A DNA stretch of 64,000 bases from Streptomyces sp. NBC_00306. GTDB taxonomy: Bacteria; Actinomycetota; Actinomycetes; Streptomycetales; Streptomycetaceae. The stretch covers positions 4,960,001 through 5,024,000 of the forward strand of contig NZ_CP108032.1 of NCBI RefSeq assembly GCF_036169555.1, read 5' to 3'. Positions 52,353-60,166 of this stretch are shown piece by piece. Under the pieces are notes generated by a model that was not told where the DNA came from, ran no database searches, and was given only the letters and a program-made list of their open reading frames with translations. The number at the start of each line of letters is the position of its first letter. The first letter of the stretch is position 1. The translations under genes and the position numbers were made by a program.

Positions 52353-53678
52353 CTATCCCAGCGCCAGCTTCTTCAGGCGGCGTGCCTTGCGCGCCACCCT
52401 CCGCACCGCCGCGTGCCGCGGTACCGGGATACCTCCCGGCAGGCCCAGCACCGTCAGGCGGCGGCGCTTGAAGTAGCGCCACGTCCGTCCGTTCAGGCTG
52501 CCGCCGAGGTACCGCTCCGCCGCCGGGCGCAGGTCGGACCTGATCTGCGGCTGCATCGCGAAACCGACCGCGCTCAGCAGCCCGGTCACCTCCTCGTCCG
52601 CGGCCTTCGGTGTACCGGCCTCGCCCTCCGCCAGGTCCGGCACCAGCGCGTCGACGACCGTCAGCGGGATCCGGTTGCTGTTCTGGTACGGCGTGAGACG
52701 GTCCAGCAGCGGCTCCGTACCGACCCGGGCCACCGGAATGCCGTAGAACGTGCTCGCCGTGAACAGAGCAGTCGAGAAACAGCCCGCCACCAGCGCGGGG
52801 CGCAGCTGCCGGTAGAGCACCTCCGCCAGCACCGGCCGGTCCAGCACGGTGAGTTCCGCGTCCAGCGCCACCGCCTCCCTCTCCAGCGTCCGGGTCCAGG
52901 ACGCCGGTGCCGTGGGGTGCGGTTTGAAGACGATCCGGCGGTGGCCGAGCGCGACCGCGCCCCGCACCATCCGTACGTGCAGGGCCTCTTCCTCCGCCGG
53001 TGTGATGATGCCGAGCGCCGCGAGGTACTGGCCGAGCAGCAGCGCCGCGCCCTCGCCGACCGCTGCCTGCGCCGGTGACTCCTCGACGCCGTCGGACAGT
53101 TCGGCGATGACCTTGACGAACGCCTCGGTCGCGACGACCAGCGGCTTCACCCCGAACTCCGAGAGCAGCAACGGCTTCAGACCCGGCACCAGGTCCAGGT
53201 GGAACAGGGTGCGCACCCGCTCGCCCACCAGCGGGTCGATCTTGCTGCGGGTGGGGCCGTAGCTCATCAGCCCGTCCGCGTAGACGTCCAGCGCCGCGTC
53301 GGGGAAGAGCTGGGCGATCGCGAGGGCCGGCGTGACCTGGATCGACTCGACCGCGAGCTCGATCCGGTCGTCGCCGAGGTCCCACAGCATGCGCAGATAC
53401 CGCTCCCACAGCGGCCCGTCGTCCGGGCGCGGCGACCAGCCGCCGGGGTGGAAGGGCGAGATCGCCTCGTTCCAGGAGATCACCCCGTCGAAGCGCCCGC
53501 GCAGCCGCTCGAATCCCGGCATGGTGTCGAGCGAGGGCGAAGTCTCCGGCGTCGTGGCGTTGTTGGCGACCAGCAGCAGCCGCCGGTCCGCGGCCGGGAA
53601 GCAGCCGCTGTCGATCGCCGCGGACAGCGTTGCCGCACCGTACAGCGAGGAGGCGTAGAAGATCTGGGTCGTGGGCAT
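52353..53678 (-). CDS. Polysialyltransferase-family glycosyltransferase
   Basis: 441 residues. It matches the bacterial alpha-2,8-polysialyltransferase family: a D/E-D/E-G-like motif in VYADGLMSYGP (D135-G136), the HP motif in FKPHPTAP (H254-P255), and the Ser-Thr motif in GCFSTALF (S302-T303). No membrane segment is seen; a basic C-terminus (RRVARKARRLKKL) may bind the membrane surface. With a CMP-sugar synthetase and a NeuB-type synthase nearby, it probably polymerises a Kdn or sialic-acid-like polymer onto a wall lipid. Its ATG overlaps the GT2 stop by 1 bp. Confidence 0.88.
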   Translation of the reverse strand: MPTTQIFYASSLYGAATLSAAIDSGCFPAADRRLLLVANNATTPETSPSLDTMPGFERLRGRFDGVISWNEAISPFHPGGWSPRPDDGPLWERYLRMLWDLGDDRIELAVESIQVTPALAIAQLFPDAALDVYADGLMSYGPTRSKIDPLVGERVRTLFHLDLVPGLKPLLLSEFGVKPLVVATEAFVKVIAELSDGVEESPAQAAVGEGAALLLGQYLAALGIITPAEEEALHVRMVRGAVALGHRRIVFKPHPTAPASWTRTLEREAVALDAELTVLDRPVLAEVLYRQLRPALVAGCFSTALFTASTFYGIPVARVGTEPLLDRLTPYQNSNRIPLTVVDALVPDLAEGEAGTPKAADEEVTGLLSAVGFAMQPQIRSDLRPAAERYLGGSLNGRTWRYFKRRRLTVLGLPGGIPVPRHAAVRRVARKARRLKKLALG

Positions 53679-54691
53679 CAGGCCGCGGCCTCCGAGGAGA
53701 GGGGGGAGGGACGGCGACGGAGCCTGCGCAGACGCGAGGCGCGTTCGGTGTCCATCGAGTCGAGCGCTTCCTTCAAAATGTCCTGCGGCATCCGTTTCAG
53801 TGCGGCCGCGCTCATCCCACGCAATTTCCGTGCCACCGCGGGCTCGAACCTCTCCACCGATCCCAGGTGATGAGAAATGACCGCACAGTATGTCCGCACT
53901 GCTTTGGGAAGAAGTCGCGCGGAATCCGGATCCTGCGCCGTTTCTTCGAGTACCTGGTCGAATGCCCGGATGAAATCCAGCTGCCGAATGTCACCGATTT
54001 GTGTCAGGGACGATGCGACGCCGCGTCGGTAGAAGATGCCCAGGTGGCTGATCACCGCGAACGTCTCCGCCTCGCGGTGCAGCCGCCAGATCCACGGCCG
54101 GTCCTCTGCGGTGCGCAGACCGTGGGTGAAGTGCAGCAGCCCGCGGTCGGCCAGCCGGCGGTGGTACATCCCGGCCCACGCGAAGGGGTAGTCCACGCCG
54201 GTCGAGCGGTCGGCGGGCAGGATCGCGTCGCGCGGCCGCAGCACCTCGCCCCGCCGGCCGACGGGGACGCGGTGGACCGTACGGGCCCTGGCCGTGCACT
54301 GCACATGGTCGGTGCGCACGAAGTCGCAGCCCAGGTCCTCCATGGCGGTGAGCAGATGCTCGAAGTGGCCCGGGGCGAGCCAGTCGTCGCCGTCCAGGAA
54401 GGCCAGATACTCCCCGTGCGCCGCGTCGAGACCGGTGTTGCGGGCGGTGGCGAGACCGCCGTTCTGTTCGTGTCTGATCAGCCGCGCCCCGGGCACCTCC
54501 CGCTCCGCGCGCTCGAGGATCTCCGGAGTCCCGTCCTTCGAACAGTCGTCGACGAGGAGGAATTCGAAGTCCTCGCGGGCGTTCGCCTGCAGGCTTCTGA
54601 GGGTGTCGGGCGCGTATGTCTGCACGTTGTAGAACGGCACGATGACGGAGAGCTTGACCACCCCCGTGAGGCTAGGGGCGGAAACCGGCAT
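53678..54691 (-). CDS. Family 2 glycosyltransferase
   Basis: 337 residues. The GT-A domain is clear: VKLSVIVPFYNVQTYAPDTLRSL, FEFLLVDDCSKDGTPEIL, NGGLATARNTGLDAAHGEYLAFLDGDDW (DxD motif in DGDD) and TAEDRPWIWRLHREA. The C-terminal half is helical. The start is uncertain: ATG 54691 is used, with a GGGGAC site upstream; a GTG at 54661 would give MVKLSVIVP. It is coupled to the polysialyltransferase gene and divergent from the next gene, so it probably makes a linkage or backbone sugar of the same polymer. Confidence 0.9.
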   Translation of the reverse strand: MPVSAPSLTGVVKLSVIVPFYNVQTYAPDTLRSLQANAREDFEFLLVDDCSKDGTPEILERAEREVPGARLIRHEQNGGLATARNTGLDAAHGEYLAFLDGDDWLAPGHFEHLLTAMEDLGCDFVRTDHVQCTARARTVHRVPVGRRGEVLRPRDAILPADRSTGVDYPFAWAGMYHRRLADRGLLHFTHGLRTAEDRPWIWRLHREAETFAVISHLGIFYRRGVASSLTQIGDIRQLDFIRAFDQVLEETAQDPDSARLLPKAVRTYCAVISHHLGSVERFEPAVARKLRGMSAAALKRMPQDILKEALDSMDTERASRLRRLRRRPSPLSSEAAA

Positions 54692-54835
54692 TCGTTCTGT
54701 CCCCGGCAAGGATGAAAGGTGAACAGAAGGCGACGGTGCGGTTGATCCGCTGTTTCCCGGGCGCTTTCGCCAACCGTAGACGCGCTGTTAACCATCTGTT
54801 GTGGTCGAGTTGGGCCGTCAAACGGAATGCCTTTC

Positions 54836-54841
54836 TAACGT
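54836..54841 (+). promoter_or_regulatory. Candidate -10 box for a leaderless transcript
   Basis: TAACGT lies 7 nt before the GTG at 54849, and no Shine-Dalgarno site is present. The arrangement fits a leaderless message reading into the sugar-activation genes. The -35 is unclear. Confidence 0.4.
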
Positions 54842-54848
54842 CCTCGGC

Positions 54849-56174
54849 GTGCCATCAAGTACCAGTGAGGCCGTACGGGTCGCCGTACTCGCCGATTCAG
54901 ACACCCGGTGGAAATGGGGCGCGCTCACCGCGCGCCGTACAACCCCGAACGACACCCCCGACTCCGTCGAGCTGAGCGGCTTTCTGCTGCGCGGCCGGGC
55001 CACTCCCACGGCCCGCCAGCTCGCCGAGGTCGGTGTGCAGGTGGACGAGTTGCGCGAGGTCACGGCGAACGAGTTCCTGCACGCCGTCGAGGACGACTCG
55101 TACGACGTGATCGTGCTCGCCCTCGTCGGCGGTGCCGTCCAGGCCCTGCTGCACGGGCTGGCAGCGCTGAAGATGCCGCTGCGCCCGGTCGTCGTCACCG
55201 GGTACGTGGGCGTCGTCTACGAGAAGCTCGCCGACGGACTGCTGCTGCGGCACGGCGCCGACGTCGTCCTCGCCAACTCCCGTCACGACGTGGACCGTTT
55301 CCGCGCGGTGTACGAGGGCGTGGGCGCCGACGCCTCGTCCGTCACCGAGGCCGCGCTGCCCTTCCTCGGCGGGACGCCCTACCGGCCCGAGGCGGGCCGC
55401 GACACGGTCGTCTTCGCCGCCCAGCCCTCCGTCCCGGAGTCCCGCGCCCACCGCACCCACCTGCTGCGACGGCTCGTCGAGCACGCCCGTCTGCACCCCG
55501 GCCGCGAAGTGCTGCTGAAACTGCGCTCCCGTCCGGGCGAGCACACGACGCACCTCGAAGAGCTTCCGTACCAGAAGCTCGCCGAGAAGCTGCCCGGCGG
55601 TCTCCCGCCCAACTTCCGTCTGGTGTACGGGAACATGGGCGAGGTCTTGGACCGCGCCGACCTGCTGGTGACCGTCTCCTCGACGGCCGCGCTGGAGTCG
55701 CTGCACCGCGGGATACCGACGGCGATCCTCACCGACCTCGGTGTGCGCGAAGCCCTCGGCAACCACCACTTCCTCGGCTCCGGCCTGCTCACCTCGTGGG
55801 ACCGCCTCGACGGCGGCCACCGCCCTGTGCCCGACCCGGACTGGCTGTCCCGGCAGGGCGTCGCCGCCGACGGGACGTACGACTCCGCCTTCGACGCGGC
55901 CCGTGAACGCGTCGCCCTGCTGCTGGAGAAGCCCGAACTCCCGCCGATCACGCCGTACTACACCCCCGCGACGGCACCCGGATATCTGCCCGGCATCCTC
56001 GCCCGCCACCACCTCGGTGCCGACGGCACCCCGCTCCAGGGCGCGGCGAGGACCACCGAGATCAGCGGCGTCCGGCGTGTGGTGCGCGACGCCGTACGGG
56101 GGGTGGCGCGCGGCGCGTACCGCCACGGCGTGCAGCGCGTCGCCCCCGTCCTCCGCCGGATGGGCCGGCTGTGA
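54849..56174 (+). CDS. Putative glycosyltransferase-like protein of the wall-polymer locus (DUF6716-like)
   Basis: 441 residues from a GTG. No membrane helices. The fold looks GT-B-like: VAVLADSDTRWKWGALTARR at the start, ALVGGAVQALLHGLAAL, and a late block LVTVSSTAALESLHRGIPTAILTDLGVREALGNHHFLGSGLL that resembles the donor site of capsule transferases. A basic C-terminus (RRVVRDAVRGVARGAYRHGVQRVAPVLRR) may bind membrane. The name DUF6716 is from memory. It leads the row with the CMP-sugar synthetase and NeuB-type genes, and its stop is 50 bp before the synthetase start. Confidence 0.75.
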   Translation: MPSSTSEAVRVAVLADSDTRWKWGALTARRTTPNDTPDSVELSGFLLRGRATPTARQLAEVGVQVDELREVTANEFLHAVEDDSYDVIVLALVGGAVQALLHGLAALKMPLRPVVVTGYVGVVYEKLADGLLLRHGADVVLANSRHDVDRFRAVYEGVGADASSVTEAALPFLGGTPYRPEAGRDTVVFAAQPSVPESRAHRTHLLRRLVEHARLHPGREVLLKLRSRPGEHTTHLEELPYQKLAEKLPGGLPPNFRLVYGNMGEVLDRADLLVTVSSTAALESLHRGIPTAILTDLGVREALGNHHFLGSGLLTSWDRLDGGHRPVPDPDWLSRQGVAADGTYDSAFDAARERVALLLEKPELPPITPYYTPATAPGYLPGILARHHLGADGTPLQGAARTTEISGVRRVVRDAVRGVARGAYRHGVQRVAPVLRRMGRL

Positions 56175-56224
56175 CCCACGAGAGCAGCGGCGCACACCCG
56201 CAACCGACGTACCCAGGAGCCCAG

Positions 56225-57565
56225 ATGACCGTTCTCGCCGTGATCCCCGCCCGAGGCGGCTCGAAAGGCGTACCGGCCAAGAATCTGGCGCCGGTGGGCG
56301 GAGTGCCGCTGGTGGCGCGGGCCGTGCGCGAGAGCCTCGCCGCCCGGCTGGTGACCGATGTCGTGGTCTCCACGGACGACCCGGACATCGCGGCGGCGGC
56401 CCGGAGCGCGGGCGCCGAGGTGGTCCTGCGGCCGGCCGCGATCGCCGGCGACACCGCCACCAGCGAGGCCGCCGTCCTGCACGCCATGGACGCCTTCGAG
56501 GCGATGAACGGCGTCCAGGTCGACGTGGTCCTGCTTGTCCAGTGCACCAGCCCCTTCCTGAGCCGCCAGGACATCGAGGGCGTGGCCGCCGCGGTCGCCG
56601 AGCGCGGCGCGGACAGCGCGGTCACCGTGGCCCCCTTCCACGGCTTCGTCTGGCGCGAGGACGCCGAGGAGCCGGTCGGCACCACGGGTGAACAGGCAGG
56701 GAACGCGGGCGAGTACGGGGCCGTGCGCCCCGCCGTCGGCGCACAGCCCACCGGCGCCGCCACCGCACTGCTCGCCGGCACCGCCCCCGGCGGCCGCGGC
56801 GTCAACCACGACTCGTCCTTCCGCCCGCGCCGCCAGGACCGCCCGCAGGACTTCCTGGAGACGGGCGCCGCGTACGCCATGGCCGCCACCGCCTTCCGCG
56901 AGGCCGGACACCGCTTCTTCGGCCGCACCGCCCTCGTCCGCACCGACCCCGCCCGGGTCCTCGAAGTGGACGACCCCCACGATCTCGAGCGCGCCCGTGC
57001 GCTCGCCCCGCTCCTCGACACCCCCGCGCTGCCCACGCGTGAGGACGTCGACGCCGTCGTCCTCGACTTCGACGGCACCCAGACCGACGACCGGGTCCAC
57101 ATCGACGCGGAGGGCCGGGAGATCGTCTCGGTGCACCGCGGCGACGGCCTCGGCATCGCGCATCTGCGCAACGCCGGTCTGCCCCTGCTCATCCTGTCCA
57201 CCGAGCAGAACCCGGTGGTCGCGGCGCGCGCCCGCAAGCTCAGGATCCCCGTCCTGCACGGCGTCGACCGCAAGGACCTCGCCCTCAAGCAGTGGTGCGA
57301 GGACCAGGGGATCGCGCCCGAACGCGTGCTCTACGTCGGCAACGACGTCAACGATCTTCCGTGCTTCGACCTCGCCGGCTGGCCCGTTGCCGTCGCGAGC
57401 GCTCACGGATCCGTACGCGCCGCCGCGCGTGCCGTCACTACCACCCGCGGCGGTGAGGGGGCGATCCGTGAGATCGCCGCCTGGCTTCTCGGCCCGACCC
57501 TTCTCCACACCCCAGCAGGCAGTCCCCCAGCCCCTGCCACGTCCCACAACACCCCCGAGAGTTAA
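56225..57565 (+). CDS. Acylneuraminate cytidylyltransferase fused to a HAD phosphatase
   Basis: 446 residues. Residues 1-235 are CMP-sialic-acid-synthetase-like: VIPARGGSKGVPAKNLAPVGG, STDDPDIA, LLVQCTSPFL and RPRRQDRPQDFLETGAAYAM. An Ala/Gly-rich insertion at about 149-191 interrupts the domain. Residues 275-430 are a HAD phosphatase with D281-F-D283-G-T, LSTEQNP, the Lys of GVDRKDLALKQW and GNDVNDLPCF. The fusion could dephosphorylate a 9-phosphate sugar and activate it with CTP. ATG 56225 is preferred because AGGAG lies 5 nt upstream; a GTG at 56171 overlaps the previous stop. Confidence 0.9.
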   Translation: MTVLAVIPARGGSKGVPAKNLAPVGGVPLVARAVRESLAARLVTDVVVSTDDPDIAAAARSAGAEVVLRPAAIAGDTATSEAAVLHAMDAFEAMNGVQVDVVLLVQCTSPFLSRQDIEGVAAAVAERGADSAVTVAPFHGFVWREDAEEPVGTTGEQAGNAGEYGAVRPAVGAQPTGAATALLAGTAPGGRGVNHDSSFRPRRQDRPQDFLETGAAYAMAATAFREAGHRFFGRTALVRTDPARVLEVDDPHDLERARALAPLLDTPALPTREDVDAVVLDFDGTQTDDRVHIDAEGREIVSVHRGDGLGIAHLRNAGLPLLILSTEQNPVVAARARKLRIPVLHGVDRKDLALKQWCEDQGIAPERVLYVGNDVNDLPCFDLAGWPVAVASAHGSVRAAARAVTTTRGGEGAIREIAAWLLGPTLLHTPAGSPPAPATSHNTPES

Positions 57566-57578
57566 GGATCTTCCCCCC

Positions 57579-58502
57579 ATGAGCACGTCCCGTCTGCGTA
57601 CCCTCGGCACCAGGACCGCCGGGCCGGGCCACCCCGTCTACGTCACGGGTGAGATCGGCATCAACCACAACGGCGACCTCGACAACGCGTTCGCGCTCAT
57701 CGACGCCGCGGCCGACGCCGGCTGCGACGCGGTCAAGTTCCAGAAGCGCACGCCGGAGATCTGCACGCCGCGCGACCAGTGGGACATCGAGCGCGACACC
57801 CCCTGGGGCCGGATGACGTACATCGACTACCGCCACCGCGTGGAGTTCGGCGAGGACGAGTACCGCCGGATCGACGAGCACTGCAAGAAGCGGGGCATCG
57901 ACTGGTTCGCCTCCCCGTGGGACACCGAGGCCGTCGCCTTCCTGGAGAAGTTCGACGTCCCGGCGCACAAGGTCGCCTCCGCGTCCCTCACCGACGACGA
58001 GCTGCTGCGCGCCCTGCGCGGCACCGGCAAGACGGTCATTCTCTCCACCGGCATGTCGACGCCGCGGCAGATCCGCCACGCGGTGGAGGTGCTCGGCAGC
58101 GACAACATCCTGCTCTGCCACGCCACGTCGACGTACCCGGCGAAGGCCGAGGAGCTCAACCTGCGCGTGATCAACACGCTCCAGGCGGAGTACCCGAACG
58201 TCCCGATCGGCTACTCCGGCCACGAGACGGGTCTCCAGACCACGCTGGCCGCGGTCGCACTCGGCGCCGCGTTCGTCGAGCGCCACATCACGCTCGACCG
58301 CGCCATGTGGGGCTCCGACCAGGCGGCCTCCGTCGAGCCGGGCGGCCTCCAGCGCCTGGTCCGCGACATCCGCACGATCGAGACCGCGCTGGGCGACGGC
58401 GTCAAGAAGGTCTACGACTCCGAGCTCGCCCCGATGAAGAAGCTGCGCCGGGTCGCGGGCGTCGTCGCCGAGGGGGGCGACCGCGAGCCCGCGGCGGTCT
58501 GA
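57579..58502 (+). CDS. NeuB-type sialic acid/Kdn synthase without SAF domain
   Basis: 307 residues. The NeuB barrel is clear: YVTGEIGINHNGDLDNAFALIDAAADAGCDAVKFQKR, KVASASLTDDELLRAL, GYSGHETGLQTTLAAVALGAAFVERHITLDRAMWGSDQAASVEP. It condenses PEP with a hexose derivative (ManNAc, or mannose-6-phosphate for Kdn-9-phosphate). The usual C-terminal antifreeze-like (SAF) domain of NeuB is missing; the chain ends soon after the barrel. AAGGA lies 10 nt before the ATG, 13 bp after the upstream stop. A Kdn-type product fits the phosphatase fused to the neighbouring synthetase. Confidence 0.9.
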   Translation: MSTSRLRTLGTRTAGPGHPVYVTGEIGINHNGDLDNAFALIDAAADAGCDAVKFQKRTPEICTPRDQWDIERDTPWGRMTYIDYRHRVEFGEDEYRRIDEHCKKRGIDWFASPWDTEAVAFLEKFDVPAHKVASASLTDDELLRALRGTGKTVILSTGMSTPRQIRHAVEVLGSDNILLCHATSTYPAKAEELNLRVINTLQAEYPNVPIGYSGHETGLQTTLAAVALGAAFVERHITLDRAMWGSDQAASVEPGGLQRLVRDIRTIETALGDGVKKVYDSELAPMKKLRRVAGVVAEGGDREPAAV

Positions 58503-58912
58503 CACCCGACCGCCGTCGCCCCGGGGGCGCACGCACCGCTCCTGTCACCCGCACGACGGGGTGACCCGAGGTGCAGCCGACCCCGGGGGCGCCGGCCCTT
58601 CGGCCGTGGGCCGGCGGCCGGGGCGCCCGGTCGCGGGGCCGGGCGCTCCTGGCCGTGACCCGCTGCACGGCCCGCCCGGGCCGCGGCCGTGACCCGCTCG
58701 ACGGCCACCCCGGACCTGCGGTCGTGGCCGGGGGCACCGGCCCGCACGCCCGCCCCGCACTCCGTCCGACCCGGCCCCCGGGAACTCCCGCCCGCCCCGC
58801 ACTCCGCCCCCGGAAGCTCCCGCCCCGCACTCCGCCCACCCGGAACTTCCGTCCACCAGGTATCGCCGTCCGCCCGGAACTCCCGACCACCCGGATCACG
58901 AGGTGACCCACA
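58503..58912. repeat. 410-bp non-coding gap with degenerate GC-rich repeats
   Basis: Between 58747 and 58900 the motif CCGCCCCGCACTCCG recurs about three times (near 58750, 58793 and 58826), followed each time by CCCGGAAC/GCTCCCG-like sequence. Earlier, GGCCGTGACCCGCT occurs twice (58650 and 58685 regions). No promoter, start signal or conserved gene was seen inside. The next gene has its own ribosome binding site at the end of the tract. Confidence 0.7.
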
Positions 58913-59983
58913 GTGAATCTCGCCTTCGTCGAGAGTCCGGTCCAGCTCCTGAACGTCCTGGAGTGGGCCCACGCCCGGCCCGGTGCGCCGCCGGACGTGG
59001 TGCCGGAGGGCCTGGGGCGGCGGGGTGACCGCGGGGCCGAGCTGACCGTGGTCGTCCTCTCGCCCACCGATCCCATGTCGCGCGGCCAGCTGCGCCGGAT
59101 GGCGGAGCTGGCCCGTGACGAGGGATTCACGGTCCGCTGGCAGGAGGCCCGCGGCGGGACCGGTGCGCCGCTGAAGACCGTGCGCCGGCTCGCCCCGATG
59201 CTGCACCGCGCGGAACGCATCGTCATAGGCGACCCCTTCTCGCGCTACGTGCAGCTGCTGCTCACCCTGGTCGGAGGCAAGGATCTGACCGTCGTCGACG
59301 ACGGCACCGCCACGATGGAGTTCGTGGCCCAGCTCGCCAGCGGCGAGAAGCTCGTGCGCTGGCACCGTCGCGGCAGGCGCGGTCCGCGCGAGATGGTCCT
59401 CGCGCCCGTGACGTTCCTGGCCCGCCGCCGGCTCACCCCGTCGCGGTCCCGCCGGGTCGAGGTGTTCACCTCGATGCCGGTCGAGCCGCCGCCGGGGATC
59501 ACCGTCACCCCCAACCTCTTCGGCTGGACCCGCGCCCGCTTCGGCCCGCCGAAGATCACCCGAGGCGCCGACCTGGTCGGAACGTCGCTGGTGGAGACGG
59601 GGGTGGTCGACCCCGACCAGTACGTGGAGGCCGTCACCGCGCTGGCCCGCACCCACGGCGCCACGCGCTACTTCGCACACCGGCGGGAGAGCTCCGACAA
59701 GCTGCACCGGCTCGCGGTGGAGACCGGCCTGGAGATCGTCCGGCCCGATCTGCCGCTGGAGCTGATCGCCCGCAGGGGCCCGATCGGCGCCACGGTCCTC
59801 AGTTTTCCCTCGACCGTGGTGCACACCCTTCCGCTGGCCCTCGCGGGCACCGGCATCCGGGTGGCGGTCTGCGACATCTCCCCGGAATGGCTCAGGGACA
59901 GCGCCTCGCCCCGCGCACAGGGATTCCTCGCCGGGGTCACGGGCACCGCACGGGATGTCCAGCGGCTGCCCGCACCGGCCTGA
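58913..59983 (+). CDS. Putative sialyl/polysialyltransferase-like protein of the wall-polymer locus
   Basis: 356 residues from a GTG preceded by GAGGTG. It begins with FVESPVQLLNVLEWA, recalling GT52 and related capsule transferases (ESPxQLLN). It has a D-D-G motif in VVDDGTATMEF (D129-D130-G131), a late His region (YFAHRRESSDKLHRL) and a Ser-Thr motif in VLSFPSTVVHTLPLAL. These are the three sites typical of bacterial sialyltransferase-like GT-B enzymes. A direct family assignment needs a profile search. It follows the NeuB-type gene after a repeat-rich gap. Confidence 0.72.
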   Translation: MNLAFVESPVQLLNVLEWAHARPGAPPDVVPEGLGRRGDRGAELTVVVLSPTDPMSRGQLRRMAELARDEGFTVRWQEARGGTGAPLKTVRRLAPMLHRAERIVIGDPFSRYVQLLLTLVGGKDLTVVDDGTATMEFVAQLASGEKLVRWHRRGRRGPREMVLAPVTFLARRRLTPSRSRRVEVFTSMPVEPPPGITVTPNLFGWTRARFGPPKITRGADLVGTSLVETGVVDPDQYVEAVTALARTHGATRYFAHRRESSDKLHRLAVETGLEIVRPDLPLELIARRGPIGATVLSFPSTVVHTLPLALAGTGIRVAVCDISPEWLRDSASPRAQGFLAGVTGTARDVQRLPAPA

Positions 59984-59989
59984 CACCAT

Positions 59990-60008
59990 GATCCTCCGCC
60001 GGAGGATC
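59990..60008 (+). terminator. 19-bp palindrome after the wall-polymer genes
   Basis: GATCCTCCG and CGGAGGATC flank a single C; as RNA it folds with a 7-bp stem and 5-nt loop. It begins 7 bp after the stop codon. The palindrome could also be a protein-binding site. Confidence 0.5.
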
Positions 60009-60153
60009 GCTTCAGGTCCGGTTGAGGTACGGTCGAAAAGGGTGCGTGAGCTTACCCACACACGTGGGCAACCATGCACCTCGGGGCCACCTTTCCTTCC
60101 CCTATCGGGTTGAACTTTTGTTGATCAGTGGTCAGTTGGCCCCCGCCTGGGCA

Positions 60154-60159
60154 TACCCT
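60154..60159 (+). promoter_or_regulatory. Candidate -10 box of the amidohydrolase gene (leaderless)
   Basis: TACCCT lies 7 nt before the GTG at 60167 with no ribosome binding site between. It matches TANNNT. No clear -35. Confidence 0.4.
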
Positions 60160-60166
60160 TCAACAG

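Noticed and set aside
58503-58912. A CRISPR-like array in the repeat-rich gap
   Set aside because: The units are degenerate, GC-rich and without regular unique spacers; no cas gene is present in the window.
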